This document shows, in pieces, positions 1 through 9,092 of a DNA stretch of 64,000 nt. Under the pieces are notes generated by a model. It was not told the origin of the DNA. It did not search any database and worked only from the letters and a program-made list of their open reading frames with translations. The stretch's first letter is position 1. Every line of letters begins with the position of its first letter. Source of the stretch: Pedobacter ginsenosidimutans (GTDB taxonomy: Bacteria > Bacteroidota > Bacteroidia > Sphingobacteriales > Sphingobacteriaceae); NCBI RefSeq assembly GCF_001442625.1, contig NZ_LMZQ01000002.1:1-64000 (forward strand). Direction: 5' to 3'. Made by a program: the position numbers and the translations under genes.

Positions 1-1036
1 TCCGAGAATGACGCGCTAACCGCTCCCCGCCAAACGCCGAGCTATTTCCTTCATCCACCACCTATGTTTTAACCACAAAGGGCGCAGAGAGAAAAGCGCA
101 AAGATCGCAGCGCTGGGCGTAAAATTAAGGTTTTAACCATATAAGGCATGTAAGAAAATATAAGACACTTAAGCTTATATGAACCTTATATCTCTTATTT
201 GGTTCAATAAAATATCCAGGAATGACACGCTAACCGCTCCCCACCAAACCCTTAACTGTTTCCTTCATCCACCATCTATGTTTTAACCACAAAGGACGCA
301 GAGAGAAAAGCGCAAAGATCGCAGCGCTGGGCGTAAAATTAAGGTTTTAACCATATAAGGCATGTAAGAAAATATAAGACACTTGAGCTTATATGAACCT
401 TATATCTCTTATTTGGTTCAATAAAATATCCAGGAATGACACGCTAACCGCTCCCCACCAACCCCTTAACTGTTTCCTTCATTCACCATCTATGTTTTAA
501 CCACAAAGGACGCAGAGAGCAGGCGCTGCAGAGCTGGGTGTAAAAAGTAGTCGTCATTCTCGTGTAGACGGGAACCACGCAGTGCTCAGCGAAGCTAATC
601 TTAAAGAATACCAGCATTTAAGGAATAAAATATAAGCCCCTTGAGCTTATATGAAACTTCCATGTCTTATATGGTTCAAGATACACGACTCCGGACTAAA
701 AATTCCATCATCCACATCATTCCATATTTTTAACCACAGCGGGCACAAAGAGAAGGCACAAAGGCCGCAAAGTTCGGTGTAAAGCTTTTACCATATAAGA
801 CATTGAAGAACAGGTAAGACTATTAAGCTTATATGAACCTTCTATGTCTTATATAGTTAATCAAAAAGATCCTTCACTTCGGCTACGCTTAGTACGAGCC
901 CGCTAACACTAACGAATAACGCTTTAATGAGCCCAAGCGCTCCACTACAGACTAAAAATTCTACGTTTCCCCAGCAAAGCCAAAAATTGTCTCGGTAATT
1001 TTATATCTTGCTTTTCTAAATTAACAATACTCGAGG
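1..1036. repeat. Intergenic repeat block with 214-bp tandem units
   Basis: No gene is seen here. A 214-bp unit starts at 6, 220 and 434 (the words beginning gaatgac); the first two copies are nearly complete and the third breaks down after about 540. Each unit contains a module starting ttaaccacaaagg (69, 283, 497) and an AT-rich module with cttatatgaacctt. More decayed copies of both modules follow at about 590-690 and 730-860. The segment at about 552-580 resembles a common dispersed gtcattc...gggaac repeat. The last 70 bases before the gene at 1040 are unique and probably hold its promoter. Confidence 0.85.
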
Positions 1037-1039
1037 GTG

Positions 1040-1672
1040 ATGCTTGACCTTTTTTTAATAGATCTTATTCAAACCGGACAGGTAACCGTGCCTAACCAAA
1101 TTGTAGATTTTGATGCTTATACCTCAGATCGAGCAATTATCTTATTAGAGGAATATTACTGGGCAGATGCCTTAGCTATGCCATATACTGCCCCAGGTTT
1201 TGACCCTGAAGCAGCGTTATGGGCAGCGAAATATATTTTCAGCACCATACAATTGGTTCTGCTCAGAGATATTGGCGAAGAAAAATTAAATCAATTACTA
1301 GTCGATTATAATGGCCAATATACATCCGAAGCAGTGTATTCAGCAGATTTGATGCTGCGTTTCCTACCCGATATTTTCAGGTTCGCAAGCGGCCTGTCGC
1401 CAGAAGATCCATTAATCTACAAACTTAAAGCAATAGCCCGCCATTGGCCCTTTTCAACCATTGGAATAGCCAACATAGACGTGGCTATAGGAAACACAAT
1501 ACTCGATCATCCCTCACTTAGGGTGGCTTACATTGATCGGCTTATATTAAAAAAGGATATGAACAGGATCAATAGCAAACATGAATTAAAATTAGTGAAA
1601 GAAGCGTTGGGCGCATACCAGGCAAAACTATGGCCTGGTTTAAACCTGATCCTTAACGAAGAAACAACATGA
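1040..1672 (+). CDS. MoxR-vWA-beta-propeller system protein, small component
   Basis: Unrecognised protein of about 210 residues, first gene of the operon. It is soluble, mostly helical and has no signal peptide or obvious catalytic motif. A GTG lies directly before the ATG at 1040; the ATG is preferred, with the purine stretch gaggg just before it. The stop overlaps the start of the MoxR gene by four bases (ATGA), so the two are translationally coupled. Position and size suggest it is one of the small accessory components seen in MoxR-vWA-beta-propeller ternary systems. That assignment rests on its neighbours, not on a recognised domain. Confidence 0.75.
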   Translation: MLDLFLIDLIQTGQVTVPNQIVDFDAYTSDRAIILLEEYYWADALAMPYTAPGFDPEAALWAAKYIFSTIQLVLLRDIGEEKLNQLLVDYNGQYTSEAVYSADLMLRFLPDIFRFASGLSPEDPLIYKLKAIARHWPFSTIGIANIDVAIGNTILDHPSLRVAYIDRLILKKDMNRINSKHELKLVKEALGAYQAKLWPGLNLILNEETT

Positions 1673-2820
1673 ACGAAACCCAGTTAGCCACACATTTAAC
1701 CATCGATAAGCTGAAGCAGGTACTACAGCATTTAAAAAAGGTTTTTGTTGGCAAAGATGAAATCATCGACCTAATGGGCATTTGCCTGGTGGGCAGAGAG
1801 AACCTTTTCATTTTAGGTCCTCCGGGAACCGCAAAAAGTGCAACTGTACGCGAGCTTTCCAAATTGATAGATGGACAGACGTTTGAGTACCTGCTTACCC
1901 GTTTTACAGAGCCGAACGAACTTTTCGGCCCTTTTGATATCCGCAAACTTAGGGAAGGAGACCTGGTGACCAACACAGCGGGGATGCTTCCAGAAGCATC
2001 GCTCATCTTTTTAGACGAACTTTTAAATGCAAACAGCGCCATATTAAATAGTTTGTTAATGGTACTTAACGAGCGGATTTTCAGGCGTGGAAGAGAAACC
2101 CGTAAGCTACCTGCACTGATGGTAATAGGCGCCAGTAATCACCTGCCCGAAGACGAAGCCCTGCAAGCGCTTTTCGACCGCTTTCTCATCCGTGTAAAAT
2201 CAGATAATGTTGATCCACAAGAGCTTGACGCAGTATTAAACGCAGGCTGGGTGCTCGAACAGCACGATGGAAGTGATAAACCTGCTATCTCGGTAGCCGA
2301 AATTGCCAGTTTACAGGAGCTTACCGCAAAAGTAGATCTTCAGGAAGTCAGGCCTGCCTATATCGAACTGATCCATAAAATGCGTAATGCCGGACTACAG
2401 GTTTCCGACCGACGGGCTGTAAAACTGCAACGGATGATTGCCGCAAGTGCATTGATCTGCAAACGAAATAAAGCCATCCCCTCTGATCTTTGGATATTAA
2501 AGCACATTTGGGATACAGAAGAGCAGCGCGAAATTATCGCCAATATTGTAAATGTTATCATCGTTACCGATATTTCTGAAAACCAGCACCCCCGGGTAAA
2601 AGAAAACACCAAACCTGATGCAGAAGAAATTTATAAAGAGGTACAGCATTTAACCGAGCAATGGGCATTGCCCGAAATTGCAATGGCAGAAAGATCATCA
2701 ATTAAAGACCGATTGGTACACCTGAACAACCGTTGCGAGTGGATTGGAAACGAAGCGCAGCGCAAATATGTACAGGAGCCGATAGATTTGCTTTGGAAAC
2801 AGATTATGCAGTCTGCATGA
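1669..2820 (+). CDS. MoxR-family AAA+ ATPase
   Basis: AAA+ ATPase of the MoxR/RavA class, 383 residues. The Walker A motif GPPGTAKS lies near residues 51-58, Walker B (IFLDELLNAN) near 113-122, sensor 1 (VIGASNHLPED) near 152-162, and the arginine-finger region ALFDRF follows. The early LFGPFDIRKL segment is typical of MoxR proteins. Such ATPases usually remodel a target together with a vWA protein, and a vWA-like protein is coded two genes downstream. The gene overlaps both neighbours by four bases, so it is central to a coupled operon. The ATPase assignment is firm; its role in a conflict system is inferred from family precedent. Confidence 0.95.
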   Translation: MNETQLATHLTIDKLKQVLQHLKKVFVGKDEIIDLMGICLVGRENLFILGPPGTAKSATVRELSKLIDGQTFEYLLTRFTEPNELFGPFDIRKLREGDLVTNTAGMLPEASLIFLDELLNANSAILNSLLMVLNERIFRRGRETRKLPALMVIGASNHLPEDEALQALFDRFLIRVKSDNVDPQELDAVLNAGWVLEQHDGSDKPAISVAEIASLQELTAKVDLQEVRPAYIELIHKMRNAGLQVSDRRAVKLQRMIAASALICKRNKAIPSDLWILKHIWDTEEQREIIANIVNVIIVTDISENQHPRVKENTKPDAEEIYKEVQHLTEQWALPEIAMAERSSIKDRLVHLNNRCEWIGNEAQRKYVQEPIDLLWKQIMQSA

Positions 2821-3521
2821 ACATGAGGGCACTGGTTTTAGAACTCAAATACCAAGATCAGATTGGTAATATCAGGGCGGTTGAGGGCTGGAGTGCCTGC
2901 AGGCAGGATGAGCTGATCTGGCTGAAGGGACCTTTGGATAATAAACACAACCAGGTATTGATCGATTCTCTCCCTATTTTGGCCAGCTATAAACTCGATG
3001 GGCAAAACCGTCTTTTCCCAGATGGAAAGTTAACCCCCGTTGCCCTGCTCGAGGTTATGGAATGGAAAACATTGACTGAATTTATGCCTTTAGAAATGCC
3101 TGTATCGGCAATTCCGGCACAACAGGCACCGCTAATGCCTGTAAACCTGCTGCGCAGCCAAAATCCTTACCCTGCATATGCCCTGCAAACCAATTTTATG
3201 GCATGGAAAAAGTATGTAGATGGCGCTCCACAGATCCGTTTGCAGAAGCTAAAATTTGTGGTATCAACAGCGCAAGAAGTACTTATTATTGGCGATCCGC
3301 TTCCGCCCATACCTGGCAAAACTTTTTGGCTAAATGGAAATCTGCTTGTTCCGGCCGGATACAATTTCGACCCACCATTTTTAGGCAATCTGCTTAACCA
3401 AAAGCTTAAACCAATTATACCATCATATATTCTTTTTAACGAAAGCGGCAGGCAAAATACCATCGCAATTGATCTTTTTAAACCCGCTGATCGAGCGGTG
3501 GTAAGGCAGGTTTCATTTTAA
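2817..3521 (+). CDS. bpX-type domain protein of MoxR-vWA ternary system
   Basis: About 234 residues. The reading frame is open further upstream, but the ATG at 2817 overlaps the MoxR stop (ATGA), which is the best start; an in-frame ATG at 2823 is an alternative. The protein has no signal peptide. It has a proline- and beta-rich middle (IGDPLPPIPGKTFWLNGNLL) and conserved-looking hydrophobic strands. Gene order (MoxR, this protein, vWA-like, propeller) is that of the MoxR-vWA-beta-propeller ternary systems, whose associated families carry bpX names. I do not assign a specific bpX number. No enzymatic residues are recognised. Confidence 0.7.
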   Translation: MNMRALVLELKYQDQIGNIRAVEGWSACRQDELIWLKGPLDNKHNQVLIDSLPILASYKLDGQNRLFPDGKLTPVALLEVMEWKTLTEFMPLEMPVSAIPAQQAPLMPVNLLRSQNPYPAYALQTNFMAWKKYVDGAPQIRLQKLKFVVSTAQEVLIIGDPLPPIPGKTFWLNGNLLVPAGYNFDPPFLGNLLNQKLKPIIPSYILFNESGRQNTIAIDLFKPADRAVVRQVSF

Positions 3522-3524
3522 CAT

Positions 3525-5900
3525 ATGGCTTACTCCTCACAAAATACCGTCGACTATTTTAGGGCCTATCAAAATTATTTTTGGAGGTGGGCAGAGCGTG
3601 GGCAGGTAATCGAATTTGCCAACCAAAAAACCATCTGCTACCGTGAAGATTTATCCAATATTTTAAAAGACCTTCCTAAAACTACCTCGCTTTCTTTAGG
3701 CACTATTCTTTTGATTTTATGTGCCTGTAAAGACGATTGGGAGACCCTCTATAATGTCAAGCAAACTTTGCTGGATATTCGCTACAGCAGTATGGATGCC
3801 AGTAGCACCATTGACGATCCAGACCACGGACTAAAAAGGCAGGCTTACCAGTTTCTATGCATCGTTAACCAATTGCCGCACCAGTACCGCTCCGAAATGA
3901 ACAGGGTACTACTGCTCCAGTCTATTTTTGATGCATTAAGTGTTAAAGGATACCATATGGGACTCTTGCCCATATTAAAGGAATTTAACAGCGGCGAAAT
4001 GGACGAGGATATTTTTGGCGAACAGGCGGTACTTAAACACATAAACGTTATACAGGATCTCGCACCATTGGCGGCCGCCCTCGCTCTTTTCGAAGATGTA
4101 GAAAGCTTAGTGCTTAAACAGCGTACCGGCCTCACAGCGTTACCCAGCCCAATTCATATTCCTCAACCTGAACCAGTTGGGAAAGACCTTTTAGCCGAAC
4201 TGGAAATCGATAAAAAAACGAATACGGTTAGTCAGCTGGCCAGAAGGATTATGGCTGCCTTAAGTATCCCGATGTACCTGAACAGCAATAACGAGCAAAG
4301 TTTGGGCGGGATTTCTGATATCGCCAACAAAGGCACTTATGATAAACTGTTGCTGAGCGAACTCGCGCAAGACGATCTTCTGCTCACCGCCCGGCTGGCC
4401 AACAATGAAGCCCTTTTTCTAAAACGCGAAACAGCACCTAACCATCAGGTGCAGCAATTGGGCATAATTATCGATTCTACCCTAAAAATGTGGGGATCTG
4501 CACGGGTATTCGCTGTTGCTGCCGCTTTGGCTTTTAGAGAAAGTAAAGAAAAAAACCAACAGTTAAAAGTATGGTCGTTGGGCGGAAAAGACCTCAGCAT
4601 AACAGCGCTCGAAACCAAAAAAGATACCGAGGCCTTACTCGAAAAAATGGATCCGGCACTGCACTGCGGCGAACCGCTGGTTAAGGCTTTCGCAACACAT
4701 GCCGAAAAAAATGGCAGGTATATATTAATCACCTCTTCCCATTTTTTAAAAGATACTACTGCTGCGCCCTATTTTTCAAAAATCAGAGATCAGTTAAATT
4801 ACCTGATCACCATATCTGCCGGCGGACACCTGCAGATGTTCCAGTTCAGTAAAAAGCAATCGAAACTGATCAGAGAGGCGCATATCGATTTGTCCGATCT
4901 TGTAAGCCACGGCTATGAGAAAAAGATTAAACAAATTAACCAGGCTGATCTGCCTGCGGCACTGTACGAACCTGAATTTCCACTTTATTACCCTACTTCG
5001 AAGATCAGGCCGAACTTCAATAACCTGTACATGTTATCAAACAGCACCGCAATTGGCGTTTCAGTCGATTCGCGCCTGCTTTTTTGGCCAGATAAAAACC
5101 TCGGCGCAAAAGAACTGGCCGTGCAGTTAGCACGGGGCCAATATTGTTTCGGAGAGATGGAAAATGCCATTTTTATCATGCTCATTCCCGAAAACAATAA
5201 AGCAATAGAAATATATAGGATCGATGCAAAGACACTTTCTTACAGCGTAACAGAAATAAACGTTCCGCACAAAGCAGCAACCGATATTAAGTTTATCAGG
5301 CCTTATTTTTATTTCAAAAGCAAAACATACCTAAACATTATCGATCCGCGTAATGGAACAGTTATCCCCTCCAATAGCAGGATCAATGAGCTTATCTCGC
5401 GCCAGGAGAGTGCTTCGCGGGTTTTTCAAAGCCAGTTAAAAAGGCACCTCAACAACGGCTATAGTACCATTAATTCTGTTAAAAATATCCATGTAAATGC
5501 CGCAGGAATAATTTATTCTGATAAGAAAGAATTCCTGCTGGTTAATGATAAATTTTATTGGAAAGATAATCAAAGGTCTACGGTTAACTGGTTAGCTGCT
5601 CCACCACAACGCATTTTAAAGGTAGATCATTTGCCCTTTATCAGGTTTACCAAATTTACATGGAAAGACGGAAGCACGGCCACTATGGATTCGAGAGGTA
5701 TACTACACTTAAAAAGCAGCATTCTGCATATTCCTGAAATTTGCATTATCATGATCGTTGGTCAGCCAACTGCCTGTTGGAGCACCGATGGACAGATTAG
5801 TGGATCAACCTATTTTACAGGGATTACCCGTGCGGGGAAACTAAAACCCAGCGTATTTTATAAAAAATATATTCAGGCTTTTATAGATGGACTAAAATAA
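3525..5900 (+). CDS. vWA-like and beta-propeller protein of MoxR ternary system
   Basis: 791 residues. A segment near residues 310-335 reads IIIDSTLKMWGSARVFAVAAALAF. This looks like the first strand of a von Willebrand A fold with an altered metal-ion site (DSTLK for DxSxS), followed by a helix. The N-terminal 300 residues are helical and of unknown function. From about residue 490 the sequence becomes a run of short beta strands with turn motifs (SNSTAIGVSVDSRLLFW), consistent with a beta-propeller. vWA proteins are the usual partner of MoxR ATPases. The gene starts three bases after the previous stop and ends one base before the next start. Domain calls are from visual pattern only. Confidence 0.72.
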   Translation: MAYSSQNTVDYFRAYQNYFWRWAERGQVIEFANQKTICYREDLSNILKDLPKTTSLSLGTILLILCACKDDWETLYNVKQTLLDIRYSSMDASSTIDDPDHGLKRQAYQFLCIVNQLPHQYRSEMNRVLLLQSIFDALSVKGYHMGLLPILKEFNSGEMDEDIFGEQAVLKHINVIQDLAPLAAALALFEDVESLVLKQRTGLTALPSPIHIPQPEPVGKDLLAELEIDKKTNTVSQLARRIMAALSIPMYLNSNNEQSLGGISDIANKGTYDKLLLSELAQDDLLLTARLANNEALFLKRETAPNHQVQQLGIIIDSTLKMWGSARVFAVAAALAFRESKEKNQQLKVWSLGGKDLSITALETKKDTEALLEKMDPALHCGEPLVKAFATHAEKNGRYILITSSHFLKDTTAAPYFSKIRDQLNYLITISAGGHLQMFQFSKKQSKLIREAHIDLSDLVSHGYEKKIKQINQADLPAALYEPEFPLYYPTSKIRPNFNNLYMLSNSTAIGVSVDSRLLFWPDKNLGAKELAVQLARGQYCFGEMENAIFIMLIPENNKAIEIYRIDAKTLSYSVTEINVPHKAATDIKFIRPYFYFKSKTYLNIIDPRNGTVIPSNSRINELISRQESASRVFQSQLKRHLNNGYSTINSVKNIHVNAAGIIYSDKKEFLLVNDKFYWKDNQRSTVNWLAAPPQRILKVDHLPFIRFTKFTWKDGSTATMDSRGILHLKSSILHIPEICIIMIVGQPTACWSTDGQISGSTYFTGITRAGKLKPSVFYKKYIQAFIDGLK

Positions 5901-5901
5901 T

Positions 5902-8622
5902 ATGAAACTTCAACTCCGCTATCAGGCAAAATCTACTCATGCCATCTGGGGCGCTTATTTACCAGGCAGCCCCGCCGATTGGTTTGCAGAAATGGCCAAC
6001 TGGTCTGTAGATTTTTTATCCATCAAGGCCTATCTCGTACCCGAAAGCGTGGCACAGAACAACTGTATCGGGTTGTTTGTGGTTTTTGGAGCTGCTATTC
6101 CAAAAAGCGATCAGATCCGATATCCCTATACCCAGGTAACCGAGGGCTTTTTCATTCCTGTAAATGCCAAACTTTTTCCCGAACTGCCCAATAGCGAACT
6201 AAGTGCAGCAAAACTATGGGATGTACAGTTTTTCCATCCCAATATAGGCCTGGTTGGATTCGAACAACAGGACAGTTACCAATTGGCAGATCTGATTGAA
6301 ACACCAGAAACAGTGGCAAAGCCCTGGCTCCACAATTTGCCTTTAGCGCCCGTTCTTCCGCAGCTTTGCTCGGTAATGATCGAACCACTACAGACTACCG
6401 ATGCCATTGATGATTTAAAGGCATTGATTAATACACAGCCACTATCCGATATCCCAAAAACAGAAGAAGATCAAAAGCATAGCAATAAGTGGAGCAACAT
6501 GTTAAAACCTTTAAGCAACCTGGGGTTTCGGGTTTTGTTAGGCTTTGCTTTTATCGGTAAATTTCTGCTCCAAATTATTGCCTTTCTGTTTCCTAAACAG
6601 GCGGCTTCCATGGCCAATATACAAACCCCCAGCTTTCTACAACAATTAGATGCCTGGATCAATCAAAAAATGGCCTCCATCGAAAAACAGCGGGATAGTG
6701 AACTCAATAGATTGGTAAAACTATTTGATAAAGATAAAGATGCCGCTTTACAGTATGCCATCCCATTAAATAGTGCATACCTAAACCGTGGTACCGCAGC
6801 ACCATCAGGCAAATTAAGCAGGCAAAGTTTAAACCTGAATTTTAAGAATTTTGGCAACGGACTAGCTGCCGATGTGTGGGATCTAGGCAGTTATAGATGG
6901 GAACTTCAGCAACGCTACGAAAAAACGGCTACACAGGCCATAATAGATCGCGATTTTAAAAAGGCAGCCTATGTTTATGCACACCTCCTGGGTGATCTTG
7001 ACAGGGCAGCAAGAACCTTACAGGATGGCAAACATTATCGCGAAGCTGCGGCAATTTATAAAGACCACCTTAATAATAAAAATCTGGCAGCCGGGTGTTT
7101 AGAAAAAGGCGGGCTTTTAAACGAAGCCATAAATTTATATGTAGACCTGGCCAATTACGAGAAAGTTGGCGATCTATATGTGCAAATGGGACAAAAGCAG
7201 CAGGCACTAAAATATTATGAAGATGTAGTGCTGCAATCGCTGGGTGCCAGAGATCATTTAAAGGCTGCAAGCATTATCGAACTCAAAATTGGCGACCCTA
7301 AAAGAAGTGAAGAAGTGTTACTTAACGGCTGGCACAACAACAACCAGGCAGAACAATGTTTAAAACATTATTTCGAAATTAAGGTACAAAACGGAATACC
7401 TTTAAATAAAACAGTTAACGCCTTTTATACAGAACAGCTAAGCAAGGGCAAAAGCACGGTTTTTTTAAGGGTACTTGCCAATGTTGCCGAAAACAGTGAA
7501 GATGATAGCTTTCGGGAAACAGCTTTAAACATCTGTTACGAAATTGTAAGCCAACAAACCGCAGCAGGCGATTTTAGTGCATTAAAAATGATGGATCGGT
7601 TCATGCACCAGGATCCAATGATCGTTCAGGATATAAACCGTTATACCATTAACCATTATAAAGAGATTAAACAGCAGCAGGCTGATTATTATATTCAACT
7701 GGACCGTGAAATAAAGTGGGTTGATTTCTGTAGTTTTCACGATCAGCTGATCGGCATTGGTATCAAAAATGAAACCATGCAGCTGCTCCGCATGAAGTGG
7801 GAAGACTGTATGGATTATTTATACCTGTTTAAAGCCGATATTGGCGAAAAACATGCTTTAATAGCCGATGCAGGCATATCAAACCGCATTTTAATCAGTG
7901 GGGATACCGCTCCAAGTGAACACCGCAAATTACCCGAAACCCACGATTTCGAAAGGGAAATCGTTCTTTCTCAAATCAGTTGGTTAGGCCAAAATATGGC
8001 TGCCGCAATCGAACCTACCGATCAAAAAACGCTTTCTGTTCTTCTAACACATGGTGAAGACATTCGGTTAAACAGATACACGGTAACAGGGCAGCCCTTA
8101 ACTTCTGTTGTTTGTACCTGGGATAAATCGTCGATTGATGCCTATCATATTTTCTCGAACAAGAACAAAATGTACTGGCGCAAAAACCACCTGTATTTTA
8201 CCGGGAGCGATATGTTGGTGCGTGCAGCTGATACCGGAATACTCGAAATGTTATTTGTCGAATCGCCCATTATCAATTTTTCGGTAAGCAGTGTGCATAC
8301 TGCGCTAAAAATAGCCGTATTAACAACCGATGGCTGCCTGGTTGTTAATCCTACGCTAAAAGAAATGCCCATCAGTATCCCGCTTTTCGCGACAGACTTA
8401 AGTGCGCATTGTATACAGATACTTCCAGACAATCACCTTGTTGTAGCCAACAGCGAAAAAGCACGGGTATACGATATCAGTGGAAAAAAAGCACAGCTAC
8501 TATTTGAGGTCATAACCGATCATGATATTATACGCATTTTTAATGTTCCTAAACGGCATCATTTTGGTTTACTCGAGGCCGATAACCGGATTTCGGTACA
8601 CATCATCAATAAAGAAGAATAA
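5902..8622 (+). CDS. Helical-repeat and beta-propeller protein of MoxR ternary system
   Basis: 906 residues, last gene of the coupled operon. The N-terminal 160 residues form a beta-rich domain of bpX type. A hydrophobic stretch near residues 210-230 (LLGFAFIGKFLLQIIAFLF) could be a membrane segment. Residues about 325-490 hold TPR-like helix pairs with alanine and tyrosine periodicity (AAYVYAHLLGDLDRAARTL and similar). The final 220 residues are strand-rich and suit a beta-propeller. It probably works as the recognition or scaffold arm of the MoxR system, by analogy with the family. A 470-base repeat-rich gap follows the gene. Confidence 0.7.
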   Translation: MKLQLRYQAKSTHAIWGAYLPGSPADWFAEMANWSVDFLSIKAYLVPESVAQNNCIGLFVVFGAAIPKSDQIRYPYTQVTEGFFIPVNAKLFPELPNSELSAAKLWDVQFFHPNIGLVGFEQQDSYQLADLIETPETVAKPWLHNLPLAPVLPQLCSVMIEPLQTTDAIDDLKALINTQPLSDIPKTEEDQKHSNKWSNMLKPLSNLGFRVLLGFAFIGKFLLQIIAFLFPKQAASMANIQTPSFLQQLDAWINQKMASIEKQRDSELNRLVKLFDKDKDAALQYAIPLNSAYLNRGTAAPSGKLSRQSLNLNFKNFGNGLAADVWDLGSYRWELQQRYEKTATQAIIDRDFKKAAYVYAHLLGDLDRAARTLQDGKHYREAAAIYKDHLNNKNLAAGCLEKGGLLNEAINLYVDLANYEKVGDLYVQMGQKQQALKYYEDVVLQSLGARDHLKAASIIELKIGDPKRSEEVLLNGWHNNNQAEQCLKHYFEIKVQNGIPLNKTVNAFYTEQLSKGKSTVFLRVLANVAENSEDDSFRETALNICYEIVSQQTAAGDFSALKMMDRFMHQDPMIVQDINRYTINHYKEIKQQQADYYIQLDREIKWVDFCSFHDQLIGIGIKNETMQLLRMKWEDCMDYLYLFKADIGEKHALIADAGISNRILISGDTAPSEHRKLPETHDFEREIVLSQISWLGQNMAAAIEPTDQKTLSVLLTHGEDIRLNRYTVTGQPLTSVVCTWDKSSIDAYHIFSNKNKMYWRKNHLYFTGSDMLVRAADTGILEMLFVESPIINFSVSSVHTALKIAVLTTDGCLVVNPTLKEMPISIPLFATDLSAHCIQILPDNHLVVANSEKARVYDISGKKAQLLFEVITDHDIIRIFNVPKRHHFGLLEADNRISVHIINKEE

Positions 8623-9092
8623 TTGAATGGGTTAATTGTAGTCCAAACGCGCCTGCATGGTTCCATCATCATTTTCCATATTTTTAACCACAAAGGGCAC
8701 AGAGAGCAGGCACAAAGACCACAGAGCTGGGTGTAAAAAGCAATCGTCATTCCCGCGCAGGCGGGAACCTTAAATCTCAATACATTACGATTATTCATAA
8801 GTTTTCCTTTTATTCAGAGGCATTCATGAGCACTCCGTGGGTCCCAATCAACCCGATAGCTATTGGGATGAGAATAACGACGCAGGGAATGACGCATTAA
8901 TTACGCCATAATACGCGGCTTGGGGCTAAAAGCCCATCGTATCCGTGCTTTAAAGCGCTTTCATTTCATCTGATAGCGATCTGATCAGGATGACAAATCA
9001 CTAATGATCAACTTCCAGCTAACCTTCTCTTTTTAGAAAAAATTGAATAGTTTAGCTATTTATAAATTAACGGAATCTCAAGTGCTCTACGC
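8623..9092. repeat. Repeat-bearing intergenic region
   Basis: No gene seen. A copy of the ttaaccacaaagg...gggtgtaaaaa module lies at 8694-8740, directly followed by a second common repeat, gtcattcccgcgcaggcggg, at about 8747. Further decayed repeat text (gggaatgacgc and similar) continues to about 8900. The final 100 bases are AT-rich and unique and are likely to hold the promoter of the WGR gene at 9093, though no clear -7/-33 pair stands out. Confidence 0.7.

Noticed and set aside
1..1036. Possible CRISPR array
   Set aside because: The units are 214 bp long with no alternation of short repeats and unique spacers, and no cas genes are near.
8559..8798. Minus-strand ORF at the end of the propeller gene
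   Set aside because: It covers the dispersed repeat module and the 3' end of a clear gene; no protein-like sequence.
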